This document shows positions 1 to 14,040 of a stretch of DNA of 64,000 nucleotides, piece after piece. The notes below the pieces were generated by a model that worked only from the letters and a program-made list of their open reading frames with translations, was not told the DNA's origin and searched no databases. Source of the DNA: Nymphalis io (lineage: Eukaryota; Arthropoda; Insecta; Lepidoptera; Nymphalidae); NCBI RefSeq assembly GCF_905147045.1, contig NC_065896.1, positions 8,705,001 through 8,769,000 on the forward strand, written 5' to 3'. The position numbers and the translations under genes were made by a program. The first letter of the stretch is position 1, and every line of letters begins with the position of its first letter.

Positions 1-416
1 GAACCGATATTGTATGGATTCCCTATATTCTCATCGAATACGGGAATCCGTATAATTTGGATAATTTGAATACAATCCATTAATTCAATAGGATCTGTAA
101 TTTAAGTAATTACAAAGGATAAGCTCCATTTCAGCTACAATGCAGAACAATTGAAATAAAATTATAAAACACAACAATGACTAATTTTACATGTACTTTT
201 TTTACTATTAATAGGCCAGCGTTTGACCGTTGACTTGCCTGATGTTAAGCATCGACACGGTCTAAGATGTAGCACGCTTGCTTATAAGAAACCTGTTTAT
301 TCTGGATTTGAAGACACCAACATTGTACCTATCAGGAAATACGGACTCAGGCAAAGAATTCCATAGTTTCTTAAACTTAAAAATAAAAACATCATTACAT
401 ACTATAAAACAAAAAC

Positions 417-560
417 CCCTGCCTCGTCTGTCTGTCTGAACGCGATAAACTCAAAAACTACCGAGGGATTTCCATACAGTTTCTACCAATGGATGGAGTA
501 ATTTATGAGGAAAGTTCAGGTGTATAATTCATTAAGTTTTTGCGTAAATTTGCTGATATA
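417..560. repeat. Degraded dispersed repeat fragment
   Basis: A short G+C-richer segment with a run of TCTG units followed by a stretch resembling, from memory, fragments often seen in lepidopteran intergenic repeats (a gtctgtctg run, then text of the type 'actcaaaaactacc' and 'gatttccatac'). No ends or target duplication were found. A possible relative lies at 4917-5010. The class (Helitron-like or other) is not determined. Confidence 0.3.
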
Positions 561-3500
561 TGATCATTATTGAAGATATAAAATATCATGCCCACAGAGG
601 AGCTTTACTGGCATGCTCCGGATAAACCGATACGACATAAATGATTTTATGTAGGTCCTTATTCTACTGGACAAAAGTTGGGTTGGATAGCTAGTTAGTA
701 AATAATGATAGAAATCAATGATAGGTTATTTTTTTTTAAATTAACAACTTTATTTTCTATTATAAAGGTCTTATTTATTCAGCATATCAACGATAGACAA
801 GTAAAATTTGGCACAGTTTTACATAATTATTCGAATTCTTAACGATTTTCTTGCCAATGATAACAAATAAGAGATATCGGAAAGACATGGAGTTTTCCTT
901 TATAGACGTCAAAGTTATATCAAGTTAATCAGAAACTCAACTTGTAGGCAACTTGTATTAGTAGTTACTGAACATTCCATCCATAGTAACTATTGCCAAG
1001 TTTTAGGGAATTGGATAACTTTATTTATGACAGTTGAGCGAAGAGATGAAAATGTTTTTGTGACGTTTAATTGTGATTATAAATAATACGTATTTATTGT
1101 AAAATGTTCAACTACAGGTATCAACGAAAAATTCATATTCCTATATGAATAAGGTTTAAAGAAATTACTTACATTTTCAAATTAAGGACGTAAATGGCGA
1201 CAGGTTAAGATGAAATACGTAAAATGCGAGAAACAAAAAATGTCTTACCTACATATATGCAAACACCTTCGTGATGAAGTAATTCGCAAAGAATTTTCTA
1301 AGTAATAACATCATCGATTGACAAAGACCAATCTGACCTTCGGGTTTATTTCCGATAAAAACAGCTTAATAATAAATATCAAACTTACGTAGTGTAAGCA
1401 AGTAAATATTATCTACTTGTATATATTTCTAAATATACAACAAATCACTTATCGATATAATGAAAAAGTATATGTTTGTACTACAATTATGTCATATTAA
1501 TATTTTTACATTTGTAAATTTGATGTACGATTAAGATTTCATTGGATTAAGTAATTATTATTAAACAGTTATCATTAAACATAATATATGTTGAACTGTA
1601 ACAGGTGATTCCATTAAAAGCAGTAAAACTGGCTCTTCTTCACATGCTATAAACATCGTACAAGTGCGTCGTTGTTAAGTTTTTGTAGTCCCTGTATCCT
1701 GCGCGTCAAAATAAGAATACGATTCACTGAAGCCTGAACGAAAGGGTCTGAATAAAAAACTTGAAACCAGATAAAACGAGTTATAATCCCACAGATATTT
1801 AACATACAGATACACGATATACGACATTGTTTCAGAATTTTATAACGAGATTATGTTCAGACAGGTGATAGGGCTATATACAAGGTAGTACAAGCACCAG
1901 GTACCATCCAGGCATCAGTAATTCGAGCACAAAACAACAATATTTTATATAGCCATCTATCGATTAAAAGGGATACGAGAGACATATCTTTGATACCAGA
2001 CACAAGTGTATAGTTAATATGTCTTACAATGCCGATGTATATGGGCGGCGATAGTGACTATTAAACAGCCAGTTACTATGATAAATTTAAGAATACATAA
2101 CCTCTTGAATTGTTATTTAAATACTATTAATGAGATTCGAATAACAATGTAACAAAAACTTTTTAACAATGGAACATTGATTATTTTAGTTAGTTGTGTA
2201 TTATTTAAAAAAAAAATTGTATATTATTAACCTATCTGCTACCAATATACTAAAAACAAATGGTAATTGAATATTAATGTTAAAACGTTTGTAAGTATAG
2301 AAGTAATGAGAATGAGCGGACTTTGATCGTACTCGACTAGCATTATTTACAGCTTGTATATTGAAACAAAGCGAAACAATGAACAACAAACAATATTTGC
2401 ACAATTTATTAGACTACTTCTACATTATCATACGGTGAAAATATTTCTAATGAAAACTGATAACATGTCCTGTAAAAACAGACACCGATATATAATCTAA
2501 ATATATATTATAACGTGATAGAGACGAGAGTGTTTGGTATATTATTAGGGTTCGCACGGGCAGCAATAAGAAAGCCAGAGATATAGTGTCGCTGATCTTT
2601 AAAATTATTTGGGCAAACAATTCGACCAATAATTTAACTATATGTAGCATAAAAGAAAATATTTTTATACAGCTTTATCATTCAATTGTAAAAATCAACG
2701 TTTTGTGTTATATATGTCATCATTCATAATTGCATATTATTGTATGTATTTTTTTTAATATTTTAATAGAAAAATAACACTTACTTTAGTAATGACTGGC
2801 CATTTTAAAGTTAGCGACCTGTGACCGGCAGACAGACGCATAAGTCGGATCAATAAGTACCATTCGCTTAATGCGGTAACGAACTTAACCGAGCTAAATT
2901 GATGTGAGAATTTATATGTAAAATCTTACATGTGTTATCATAATACATTTCTTTTAATCTTTCGAAGGTTATAAAGGAAAGTACTTGTACATGAGCTGCT
3001 AACCCTTGCAGTCTCATCATCTCATCAGTTAAGTATAGACACTCGGGTGCCCCTCGACCGCGATCGGCTCCTGTCACCGCATTCTTGACCCGCGCATTCA
3101 CTTCTCGGCCCGAGATATTGTCACATACGAATGAAGTAACGTTACTCGCAGCACAATACCGCGAAATGAATCAGAACTTATTGATAAAAACATCGTTCAC
3201 GTTGCAGCTCTTACTGTCGTAGCGTAAGTTTTATTTAGAAATCTTGTTATACTGTAGTGAAATCGAAATACGATATATATAACAAAGAGCTACTTTAAGC
3301 TTGTTAAATTAAAAATAAACTAAGTTTATGCAAATATATTCATACAACACAATGTGGGCATTGAGTTCTTGGAATTAGTGCATATAAATAAAAGAAATGT
3401 GCATTACAATGACAACAAATGCAACACGTACTTCGAGCAAAAAAGACGACGCAAACAATGGGTTCATATTTCCGGCCCGCGGTCACTAAACGCCGGGAGT

Positions 3501-4916
3501 TCTACAGATTTTTGCTTCACACAGACTCTCATGAAATATTTGTAAATGAATACTGATTGCCTAACTGGCTTGTGGCCAGAGAAAAAAAACCTGCCAGGCT
3601 CCCAGTAGAAGAAAATGCAGTAAAAATAAATCTTTAAGAACGCTTACATTAACTGAATATCTTAGAAAATAGATAGAACAACGTACAAGGTTTTTGTATA
3701 AAACGTGAGTTTATTACGATTAAATCGTCTATCGTTTAAACATATTATAACATATTATAATGTCGTAAGAGATAAAATATTCATTGTATTAGAATGCATT
3801 TTCTGCTTCCTGCACGTACAAAACTAGTATTAAACAGATTTCATGTTAATGAATACGTAATATTATAACTTCCTTTTAAATTAGTCGATTCATAATAACT
3901 ATAGATTGTTTTATTTTAAGCGAGATAAGCAAAGCCACAAACGTTAAGCGACCCACGCTAGTAAAATTAAAGTGTTCTACACATAAAGTGAATACAATTA
4001 CTTTGCATTTTATTTTCATATTCAGCCAGGGCTAAGCAGACGCAATAAAAATAAAAATATTTGCGGAGGGAGCTAATGAGACAGTTGGTATGAGAAGTGG
4101 CGCGTGGTGCTCATGCGGAGACCTCGGCCAACGCCCCCACAAATTCAAACAACGCCATTGACATTTAGCCCTATTGAAATTCAAAACACTGATTATAACA
4201 TACCAAAGTGCATCAATGGCCTTTTCGTTCTAGATTTTTATCTTACTCGCATTGTCAGAATGACACGTTACGATTAGAATCACACGTGATCTTTAAAAAA
4301 GCTAGAATTTTAAAGCATTCTGGATAGCGAGTTTAACACTAGAGTGACTCACCTATTATATCCACTCGTTTTATTATTAAATAAAAACCAGACGTACGAA
4401 TGAGATATACCGAATCGTCTTGCGGAAAATCAGCTTACTGTAATTGCGGTAAAATGCAAATTCTAATACAGTTATAATAATTGTAGCCTTCTTACAAATT
4501 GTAGTTATCGCTTATCTGTTATCTTAATTTTACATGGTAGTTTTATATTATTTTTTCAGGGTTATATTTTATATAAGTTTAATATATGAGCCGCAATTAA
4601 GAGACACCTGTTCTAATTAATAAACTGAGCAAATAAATTATTAAATAATTATTAACAAGAAATACAATTGTGCCAGGTGTAAACACCTAATTAGTTTCAA
4701 AACACATGCGCTATAACCGTCTACTAAACTTAAAGCAAAATTAACATAAGGCAAAGCTACGAACGATAGAAACACGTTTGAATAATTGATATATTTGTGT
4801 GTTTTCAAGTGGTTCAGAGAAGCCATGTGGCGGCGAATGATAACATAGACATATTACATATTTATGACGACCATAACTGTAAAATATAGGTATGTGCTAT
4901 CATCACTATATATTCT

Positions 4917-5010
4917 AATATTATAAATGCTTTAGTAACTCTGTCCGTTTGTCTTTTACACTTTCACGGCTAAACAAAAAAAAAACGATTTTTTCGAAAT
5001 TTATTATGAA
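4917..5010. repeat. Degraded dispersed repeat fragment
   Basis: This begins with an 'attataaatgc' type stretch, runs through 'ctgtccgtttgtc' and then 'ttcacggctaaac'. From memory this order is typical of a common lepidopteran interspersed element. It is short, has no coding content and no clear termini. Confidence 0.35.
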
Positions 5011-7579
5011 GCAAGCTTTAAATCTAAGAAAGATCAGAGGTATAACCAAACACCTGCCCTCCATTTAACGAAGAAAAAACTAGTATATAAAAACGCGATG
5101 TTCTAACGTGAATGCGGTTTAAACCAAATAATTAGCAAACAGGCGCCGTTCACAGAACTATAAAAAATACACGTCATATAATAGGAATGTGAGCAAGTGT
5201 TCTTAGAAACTATTGATTAATAACAACAATAAGATGTCGCTATGATGACCCATTTGAGACAGAATAGATGACTTCATTTAGTTCGGTGCTAAGGGCGTTT
5301 TTATAACACTTCGGCACGGTACTCAATTATTTGATAGCTAAGTTCAATGCCGTTGAAAGGAAGTGACGATTCCTTTTATAACTTGTTTAATATGGTTGTA
5401 ATTGACTATTGAGTTGGTTTTATAATTTCTTATACTATATTGGCCATAGAACATACGGGCGTTCATTGAGATGATTGCAAGTGATTGAATAAAAATTATA
5501 TGCGAGTATAATTTCGTGCTTTAATCAAACTACATAATAATAAGGTGGGGTTTTTACGTCATTGAACGAAGAATTCTATTAACAATCCTTATCTATTTGG
5601 CCAGTCGCGAAAACAAAGATAACCTGCTTTCCTAACGGTATCTGCTCGTTGTTGTAAATAATGTGCGTATATTACCAATATACAATGTTAATAATATAAT
5701 TATGTAGGACGCGGTAAAAATATATTTTTATGTACGTTTTGTTACACACTTATGGTAGAAAAGAAATTGAACTCATAAATCATGCAGAGCTCTTTTACTC
5801 TAAATATTTTAAGTAAATGTTTTTTTGAGTAAAAAAAAAATGGCTCTCGACACAAGACATATGCCAGATCTGAAGTAGCAACTTAAATAGTCGATTTGAG
5901 TATGTTTTATGTTAAACTTTAAAAATAGATCAGTTTAAAATGACACACTGAAATACGTGTATAGGGACACAAGCGGAAACATTTATCAGTTCAGGAAAAA
6001 GGGCTCTGTAGAAGGCAGAGACTCCATTTTATTTAGTTATTTGAAGACCACCGGCGTTTTCACAAAAACAAAGTAAACGAAAAACACACACTGGTGCAAT
6101 GTGATACACTACTATTACTCCAGTATATAGTATTTACAACACTATTTAATGAAAAGGAGTAATACACTATTAAAATCAAACATTTAATTCTTAAACAAAC
6201 AGATCATAGCATCAAATAATCCTAATTCACTAAGAATAAAAATTGTCTTGAGAATAATAAATGCTTCTCGCAGCAGATACTGATGATGTTGAACTCTAAA
6301 AACTAAAAAGATTTTGTTTGTAGATATCGATGTCGAGGCTGTTTATAAAATTATGTTTTGATACATCGAATGATTGGTGAGACCTTTACTGTATTTATAC
6401 GGTATCTGGATATTGTATAGCTAACGTATTTTTAATATTTATATACATAAATGTAGACGAGCAAGAAAAGGTAGGATAACTGTATTAAAATAAATAGCTC
6501 TGTACTTTCTTGTGACGGGCATAAGGGCGGTTACGTCTTTAACCTTTTCAAACACCAACAATGTAGTCCTAAGAAAAATGCCAGTTTCACGCGTTGAATT
6601 GGCGGTTATTTCAAATGGCTTGTTTACTGCCAGCAATTATTATTGCGTTTTGCTAAATAAACTATCATTTGCTTTGTTATTTTTAAAAAAATCCTGTTAA
6701 AATATTTATTAATATTTATAAAAAAATAATTCTAATCAACTAGTTCTTAAATTTATCAAAATTTGTCGTAAAGTTTTAAAATAAACATACTAATAAAACC
6801 ATTTATAAGACTCGGCCGTGTAATGAACAAGAGGGTAAGTGACATACATAGTGGGAGTGTTACAGTAGATTAAGTTTGTTTTTCTAATATAGCGTTTACA
6901 GTATTAATAAAATAGAGGTTATTTTCAATATAAGCTAGCGTAGTTGACTACAGCTCATTATGAAACAATGTAAGCTAACTCGTTTGACGAGTTGGTGACC
7001 GTGCGGTACGTTTGCAAATCCCCCTTTCCCCGGCAAGGTCAAAGCACCTCCCCGCATACGAGCACTCAACCGGGAGCATACCTTTACAATTATTATTTGA
7101 TTAGGCTGCGTTCATAATGTTATAATAATGATACATTCCAAGGGACTACAAGTAGCATGTCTGACCCAAACAACGTTGCTATACGAGGTGATAATTTTGA
7201 ATATTTGAAACCTAAGTGTATTGCAGATTAACTATTTTTCAGTCTATAAATATATTGTGTATTCAAATTGACCCGAAAACATTTAAAAATTTTAAATTGT
7301 AAATAGTAATTACAAAAAAAAACAAACATTATTTCAATATACGGGCAAATGACCTTTGGCTGTAAGCCCAAACTTTCTCTATAAGACTTGGCAGAGTATC
7401 TTAATATTATTGGCAAAAATTCTAAGCGACAAATACGATAAAAACTTTAAAATAATAACAAAGGAATATAAAAAATTAATTTCCTGTAAAAAAAAAGTGA
7501 CACTAAATGACGATACGTTTTAAGAAAAATATAGGAGACCACACCTTACTTATGTTAAAGTCACAACCACAACTTAGCA

Positions 7580-7873
7580 TTTTTTTTTTTTATAGAATAG
7601 GAAGGTGGACGAGCATATGGGCCACCTGATGGTAAGTGGTCACCAAACGCCCTTAGACATTGGCATTGTAAGAAATGTCAACCATCGCTTATAGCCAATG
7701 CGCCACCAACCTTGGGAACTAAGATTTTATGTCCCTTGTGCCTGTAATTACACTGGCTCACTCACCCTTCAAACCGGAACACAACAATATCAAGTATTGC
7801 TGTTTTGCGGTAGAATATCTGATGAGTGGGTGGTACCTACCCAGACGGGCTTGCACAAAGCCCTACCACCAGT
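7580..7873 (-). mobile_element. Retroposon tail copy, family A (1)
   Basis: About 290 bp, nearly identical to the copies at 9765-10059 and 53213-53502 and to the reverse of 29542-29806. The poly-T run at the low-coordinate end is the poly-A tail seen from the other strand, so the element lies on the minus strand. It has no protein domain. A short frame through it recurs in every copy and is an artefact of repeat conservation. It looks like the truncated 3' end of a non-LTR retrotransposon or a SINE; the parent family is not identified. Confidence 0.8.
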
Positions 7874-9075
7874 AAAAGCGACAGCATAAACGACAATTAG
7901 GATACAGCCTAAATATAGAGCAGGAGAACATTTACAATTTGCATAGTAGTGATAAATATGCGTCAACCTTGCGACCAACAGTTTATTATATGTCTTTTTC
8001 ATTAGCGCTACAGTGAATGAACTAAGGTCATCCCTCGGTAAATGAATACATTTGGCATCGCTTGAAACTACACTTTCTATCAATAGTCTAGAATTTATCT
8101 CTTGCCAGTCGCAATGCGGACATCGTAATTTTTTTGCTTATTCCCACAACAAAGTTTGGCAATCATATGTTTTATTTATGTTCTAATATTATATTTTAAA
8201 TTTAAATATTTAACACGTTATTTCATTCATATCATTAAAACTTATGTTTGGTAATTCTAACAAAGCTCATCTAGGCTAATTTTAATGATACGACTTTTAA
8301 TCGTCCAAATCGGCAAATGTTTATTACATAAGTCCATAAAATTGTATTGTGAATGTAGACAACATTGCAAAGACATCTGGGTCATATTCGTAAGAATCCT
8401 CAAACAATCTCGTTTGACAAAGAGAATTCGTTTTTAGCGGCAAACGAAAAGGATGTTTGTAGTTTGTACTGCATATTCTGCACCTCATTTCCAAATGAAA
8501 AATATCCATTTTTGTGACAGCATCCTCGTTCAACAATATTCACGAATGGTATAAACTAGAACACGTATGATTTTTTTGTTGCAAATTTAAAGCAAACACA
8601 GACAAGAGAGAAATGAAATACATACACCGCTGTGTATAAACGATTCCTTTATTTGAGTATGTTTTTGTATAAACGATAAATCGATTTTATAACTGTTACT
8701 TCTGTCCATTTAATTCATGCCATGCCCATGAGTAAGTATCTCAGAATCGTGACAAGTCATATGGAAATTCCCAAATTTATCGTCGAACTCAGAATTTGCT
8801 TTTCAATTAGTTGAATAAAATGAAAATGATAATGACTATTGTACACATTGTAAAACTTATCAAATAGCTAAATATTGATTATAATCAATTTGATAATTTT
8901 ATTTATAATTATAATGCATTTGACTTCCTTGCACAGCAATATGACGAACATGTAACATACTGTTATTAGGTATACATCTAACTAATACTGCGTCGACGAG
9001 GTTGCTATATTACGTACTTATATATACATATAATTGTTTTATTTCTTAGCACAAGTGCTCGTCTTGAAAAACAAA

Positions 9076-9149
9076 TGACGTGAGTCACGATTGGCGAGTG
9101 CAATCAATGCGGACACTTCATACAGGCGCCGCGCCACTACCGCCGCCAT
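9076..9149. promoter_or_regulatory. Candidate regulatory patch with a CRE/AP-1-like site
   Basis: TGACGTGAGTCA at 9076-9087 merges a CRE-like half with an AP-1 core (TGAGTCA), followed at once by an inverted CCAAT (ATTGG). The patch is G+C-rich and ends in an ATG at 9149 on the minus strand that opens a frame of about 36 codons. This could be a promoter or alternative first exon of the minus-strand cytohesin gene, or chance. No clear splice donor closes the frame. Confidence 0.25.
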
Positions 9150-9764
9150 TTATGTAAGCTGATTATAAATAATTTTAAAATATGCATGTTACCAAATATT
9201 ATTATTCTTACATATGACATTTTCATGTAAAACTTTCTATGAATGCAAAAAAGAACACTTAGTAAACCTAACAAAAAGCAAGCATTACAATATTATTTAG
9301 ATGACCATACAAACTACTTTATAAATGCCGACACGTCGGTTATTGTTTAGAGTTTCACGTGTGCATATAATTGGGTCGCACAAACATTCCTTTAGTTTAC
9401 ACGCTACCGTATATTTAATGATGTCATACTTGGCAAAAGTTTTACTATACACCTTTGTTTGAAAGACATTCCTATACACACCTAATCTTATATTAATACA
9501 AAGGTAAAACGACAATGACCATGATTTGCATACAAACACAAGGTAGGTACTGTGATCTCATCTACGTGTAAATAGAGCCTTGACTCATTCAAGTACAAAC
9601 GCAAGCCCGATTTACTCGACCTTGAAAGTGAAAATAAGCTAGGAATAAAACTTTGGACGATACGAATCGTGAAATAATTTTAAAACAAAGACAAAGAAAA
9701 TATAGTATTCTATGACGCGAATAATTACAAAATAAACATAGTATTCATTTAGTCTTACTATTTG

Positions 9765-10059
9765 TTTTTTTTTTATAGAATAGGAAGGCGGACGAGCATA
9801 TGGGCCACCTGATGGTAAGTGGTCACCAAACGCCCTTAGACATTGGCATTGTAAGAAATGTTAACCATCGCTTACATTACCAATGCGCCACCAACCTTGG
9901 GAACTAAGATGTTATGTCCCTTGTGCCTGTAATTACACTGGCTCACTCACCCTTCAAACCGGAACACAACAATACCAAGTACTGCTGTTTTGCGGTAGAA
10001 TATCTGATGAGTGGGTGGTACCTACCCAGACGAGCTTGCACAAAGCTCTACCACCAGTA
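9765..10059 (-). mobile_element. Retroposon tail copy, family A (2)
   Basis: Same family and orientation as 7580-7873, with the poly-T start at 9765-9774 and the 'ctaccaccagta' end near 10059. A possible seven-base flanking repeat CTTACTA occurs at 9754-9760 and 10070-10076, but it leaves ten unexplained bases, so it is weak as a target-site duplication. Similarity to the other copies is high, which suggests fairly recent activity. Confidence 0.8.
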
Positions 10060-11642
10060 GAGTTACTTACTTACTAACGAAAATATATATAAATCATTGG
10101 AAATAGAAGATTAATGCCATAAAAGAGCTTTCTTATCAAATATATTCTGAATGAACAACTATTATTTTCGATTGCGGAATAGATTGATTCTCGATACTAG
10201 TCGAATTTTATACCAGGTTCTATTTTAATATAGAGAAACTAAAAGCCTTCAACCGAAACCATACCTGTTTGATTTTAATTAACATCTACGCGTTATATTT
10301 CTGAGAAGTCATCATGCTAGTTTTAATATTTATTCATAAAATACTTAGATTGTCACATCATAAAAAAAATATTATACTTAAGATTTTATTCTGGATTTAC
10401 CGTAAAAATTGGATTCTTTGAGAATATCTGCAAGAAATATTTCTACAAAGAAAGATTGATAATTTAGCTCAACACTATCAAACAAAAATATCTTAAAACC
10501 AATTTAAAATACCAAGCTAAATTTTTCGAGTAAAATACCACTATCTGCTAAATGAGTCATTACTAACTATTGGCTGGGCCTTAAAATGTCAAACTGAGCA
10601 ACCCCGTTTTTTTTTTTTTTGTGGGCGCTGAATTGAAACATTTTAATTATCCGAACCCTACTTTAATTACACTGCCGATCCCTGGCCCAGATCATTGCAT
10701 ACATCGTAGGAAAGTGAGCTAATTATTGTGTCTATTAAGAGCATATTTATTTACAAGACTAGCTTTTGTATATTATAACTTTTCTTCATGCGATGTTTTG
10801 AAAAATGAAGCTTGTAAGTATTCTCCAATCATATCTTGCCAGTTTCATCTTTTTGATATATAGTATCATACAAATAATCATAAGGGTAAAAAGGAGGAAA
10901 CTATATGACCAAGCAAGAGTTATCACCAGTAGTGTACACTCCTCAAGCATTATTGCATATTGTAATGTAAAGTTTTCAAAAAACATGTAATAATGCCTTA
11001 TGCGTGATTAGAAGGAAGATTTGGCGGTAATTAAAACAGTTAATTATGATCTTATATTAGACTAGAAACTATAGAATAAACATGATTTTAATACTTCCAA
11101 CATTTGATATCATAGTTAAATGCCATCTTAATTCATTCCTAAATAGTATCTTTTAAAAACAAATTAAATGAAAAATAAGAACAAATATATATAAAATATT
11201 ATTGATGTCTACCTATTATATCACGCTAAACCGATAACGGTGTTGAATCATAAGATTTGATAAGATTAATCTAAAACAAATTATTTTTGTAGTAAATACG
11301 AAACGAATAGAAATAAAACGGGTGTTTGGATGCACATAAGCAAACACTGTACCCATTAAATTTAATGGTACCCGCATTTGAATGATATAAAATACGTTAT
11401 TATAATATCGACTTATAAGCGACAATTTTTATTGATGGTGTTTGTTAGTAAATATTTAAGATATGCAATAGTAGTATTGTATTTAGAAGTCACTGAATCT
11501 TTTTCAGCAATCGTTTTACACGCAGACTCAAAAAGCATGATCGATCCAGCGCATTTGGATAATTGCCAAATCTGTAGTTTCCAGTGGTGTGCATACAAAA
11601 TGCCTTTCACTTATAGATAGTGAATTTTATAAATATACAGAC

Positions 11643-11852
11643 CAGTCTGGTGACGGTGGTTAGATCCCAGGCCGACCTCGTCTTGCCGCGAGACTGGGTG
11701 CCATCCTTCCTTCTGCCTAATGAGCCATAACCGGTCGGAACTGCACTATCCTCACGTTTGCGCCGACCGCCACGTCTCAACGACGAAAACCAATTGGACA
11801 CTGAACCGCGGCGCTCCTCTTCGGCCACCACTGGCGCGGCCTTGATAAACAT
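11643..11852 (-). CDS. Possible alternative first coding exon, 70 codons (cytohesin or a neighbouring minus-strand gene)
   Basis: A G+C-rich frame begins at an ATG (11852) and runs for exactly 70 codons to a possible donor (ctg|gtctgt) at 11643, leaving phase 0. The peptide is basic and Ser/Arg/Gly-rich, with a 'SNWFSSLRRGG' stretch near residues 19-29 and no known domain. Its composition differs sharply from the AT-rich flanks, which supports coding or 5'-exon status. It lies downstream, on the same strand, of the cytohesin coiled-coil exon, which also ends in phase 0, so it could be spliced to the same off-window exon. It might equally start an unrelated gene. Confidence 0.45.
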
Positions 11853-12149
11853 AACTCGAGGAGCGCTAATGCACCACGCACATCACAATTTCACACAACT
11901 TGGAATTTATTCTCAATAATAAATCGATATCAACGAAGTTAGAACCATACGATGGTACCTACAGACAAGCCGCTAGCATTAAACAAACTGGCCTAAATAA
12001 AGCAAAATAAGTGAAAAGTGTACGACTACAAATGTTACGAATATTCGTCAACGCTTACGTCAATTGTTGCAAAGTTACAGGTGAAGCTATACGGTAAAGG
12101 ATTTGGTTTCATAGTGCACAATAAGCGGGGTCGGTGACAGATGACACAC

Positions 12150-12248
12150 CTGATCATAGTCGTCGTCATAGGTGCGCGCGGCGCGAGCGCAGCGCATCAG
12201 CACCGGCCAGCAGAGCGCGCCGCACAGCAACCGAACATGCAAACACAT
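12150..12248 (-). CDS. Possible alternative first coding exon, 33 codons
   Basis: An ATG at 12248 opens 33 codons ending in a Tyr/Asp-rich motif (TYDDDYDQ) at a good donor, CAG|gtgtgt, in phase 0. The exon is strongly G+C-rich, and the same frame stays open upstream to about 12320, as expected for a CpG-rich 5' exon. The N-terminus is hydrophobic and Cys/Leu/Arg-rich. No domain is recognised. Shared strand and phase with 11643-11852 and 16119-16192 suggest an alternative start of cytohesin. It could also be only 5' UTR. Confidence 0.4.
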
Positions 12249-14040
12249 CGCGCGCCATACACTTCCCGCTAAGGAACGCACTCGACTGAAGAGAGGCGCG
12301 GGCGCCACCGAGTTTGGCACCGTGACAACTAAACGTAGCTGATTATCTTTTTACGTGTCTACGTATGCGACAAATTCCGTCATATATCGACGATTATCTC
12401 TAGTGGAGAAGTTAATGCGAGGCAATGTTTATTTACAATATTTGAAGTTTATCTTGATTTCATATAAACAGAATTCGTTCAACATTAATTAAAGTGTTCA
12501 AAAAGGATGTTTACAATACCTACCTAATTAAACATTGATCAAATTACATGTTGTATAAAATTAAGACCAAGTTTACGATAACAATGCAATACGTTAAGTA
12601 TTAATATTTATTACTATAATTACTTTATAAAATGTAGATACGAGTATTATGTAAAAACTTAAAACAACCGATAACTTTAGATTCTCCGAAGTACCGTTCG
12701 TCATAATATTATATGCTATAATTATGACATTACTCAATTAAGATAATTAATAAAGAAATAGCCGTAACATTGTAACATTTAATGTGACGATTAACCATTT
12801 CGTGCATTAATGAAATACAGACAGTATTCCGTGAAGTATTTGGCAACAATCTGTGATTGAAATATTTTGTTATAACCGATCTGAATATCGACATTTGTTA
12901 TCAAAGCTGCTAGCTCCAGTCCGGAAGCGGGCAAAGGAAACTTGATAACAACATTGATTCACGTCCATTGTCCAATATGACAGTATGGTTTATTGCGTAG
13001 AAAAAATAAACATTAAGTAAATTTAATTTTTAGTAAAAACATGTTTTTGATAACACGATGACTCAACAACGGAAGTATTCAAAGTCACAAAAATGTGTCT
13101 AAAGTAATTAAGAAACGTTATATCTTAATTATCTTCATGTAATGTAAATAAAATGATTACTAATTCATGTATGATATCTAAATTTCTGAACGCTTTGATT
13201 TAAAAAACGTGGAACAATGTATTTAACCAAATATTTTATTATTGTGTAAACTACTCTAACGTCTTGTTACAAATGTAACATTTTATATGCAGATATTCGG
13301 ATCCGGGAACCTATAGCGTTACAGTCAGATAAGGACACTGTCATAAAGCTAACATTGTAGTTGTTGACATATCTACAGTTGAATGACTAATCGCAGCAAA
13401 TAAAAAAACGACACAAATTAACTAAATTGTTAAGGAAAATTATTAAAATGCATAACGGAGTTATATACACTAATTTACACAATTTAATAAGAATCGAAAA
13501 ATATACAACAGAATCGTTAATTTGACTTTTCTTTGTATAAATTTTATTAGAACATTAAGATTTCACAAAACATTTTTAACGTACAAATTCACGTTGTTTT
13601 TAAAACGCAAATTTGTGGCATAAAACTAAAACATATACTAGTTGAATTATTCTAGATTTGACACAAACATTGGTTTTATTATCCTAACAGTATAGATTAG
13701 TAACAGTAGAGCTTGAAGGTTAACTTGTTTGAATTGAAAGCTAGTCAAATAAATCAATTGAAAAGGAACAATAAACATTGCAGAAATGCAATTTATAATC
13801 ATCATCCACACTGAAACCAAAAATAATAACGATAACTCCACCTAAATTTAGTCAAAATCTTTGATCAAATTGAACCAGAGGCGAAAGATGAAGTAGTCGT
13901 AGCAATTTCCACTTAATCGCATTATCACTCAAAAACTTACTATTGATAAATAACACGTCACTACAAAAAAAGCAATTAACTTCGCGTAGAATTTACAGTT
14001 TTTATGGAAGTTACAAAAACCGCGAATTTTGTTACTCTAA
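12249..14040. other. AT-rich non-coding stretch
   Basis: No coding exon, RNA gene or clear mobile element seen on either strand. It presumably separates alternative promoters of the minus-strand gene. Confidence 0.4.

Larger units (their letters stand above)
1..11642. other. AT-rich non-coding region, probably intronic to the cytohesin gene
   Basis: I found no convincing coding exon here on either strand. Open frames are short, AT-rich and lack splice-site support. If the exons at 11.6-16.4 kb belong to cytohesin, this is most simply its first long intron, with the Sec7 and PH exons beyond position 1. It contains two copies of a dispersed retroposon (listed separately), degraded repeat fragments near 417-560 and 4917-5010, and small G+C-richer patches near 3007-3110, 4080-4160 and 9070-9160 that could be regulatory. 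Confidence 0.5.

Noticed and set aside
2868..3101. Minus-strand 77-codon frame with a G+C-rich start
   Set aside because: No ATG context, no clear donor and no domain. It could be an untranslated exon but nothing in the sequence shows it.
8324..8536. Minus-strand 70-codon frame with CxxC
   Set aside because: A single CxxC with one more Cys does not make a zinc-finger pattern; no splice sites or conserved motif support it.
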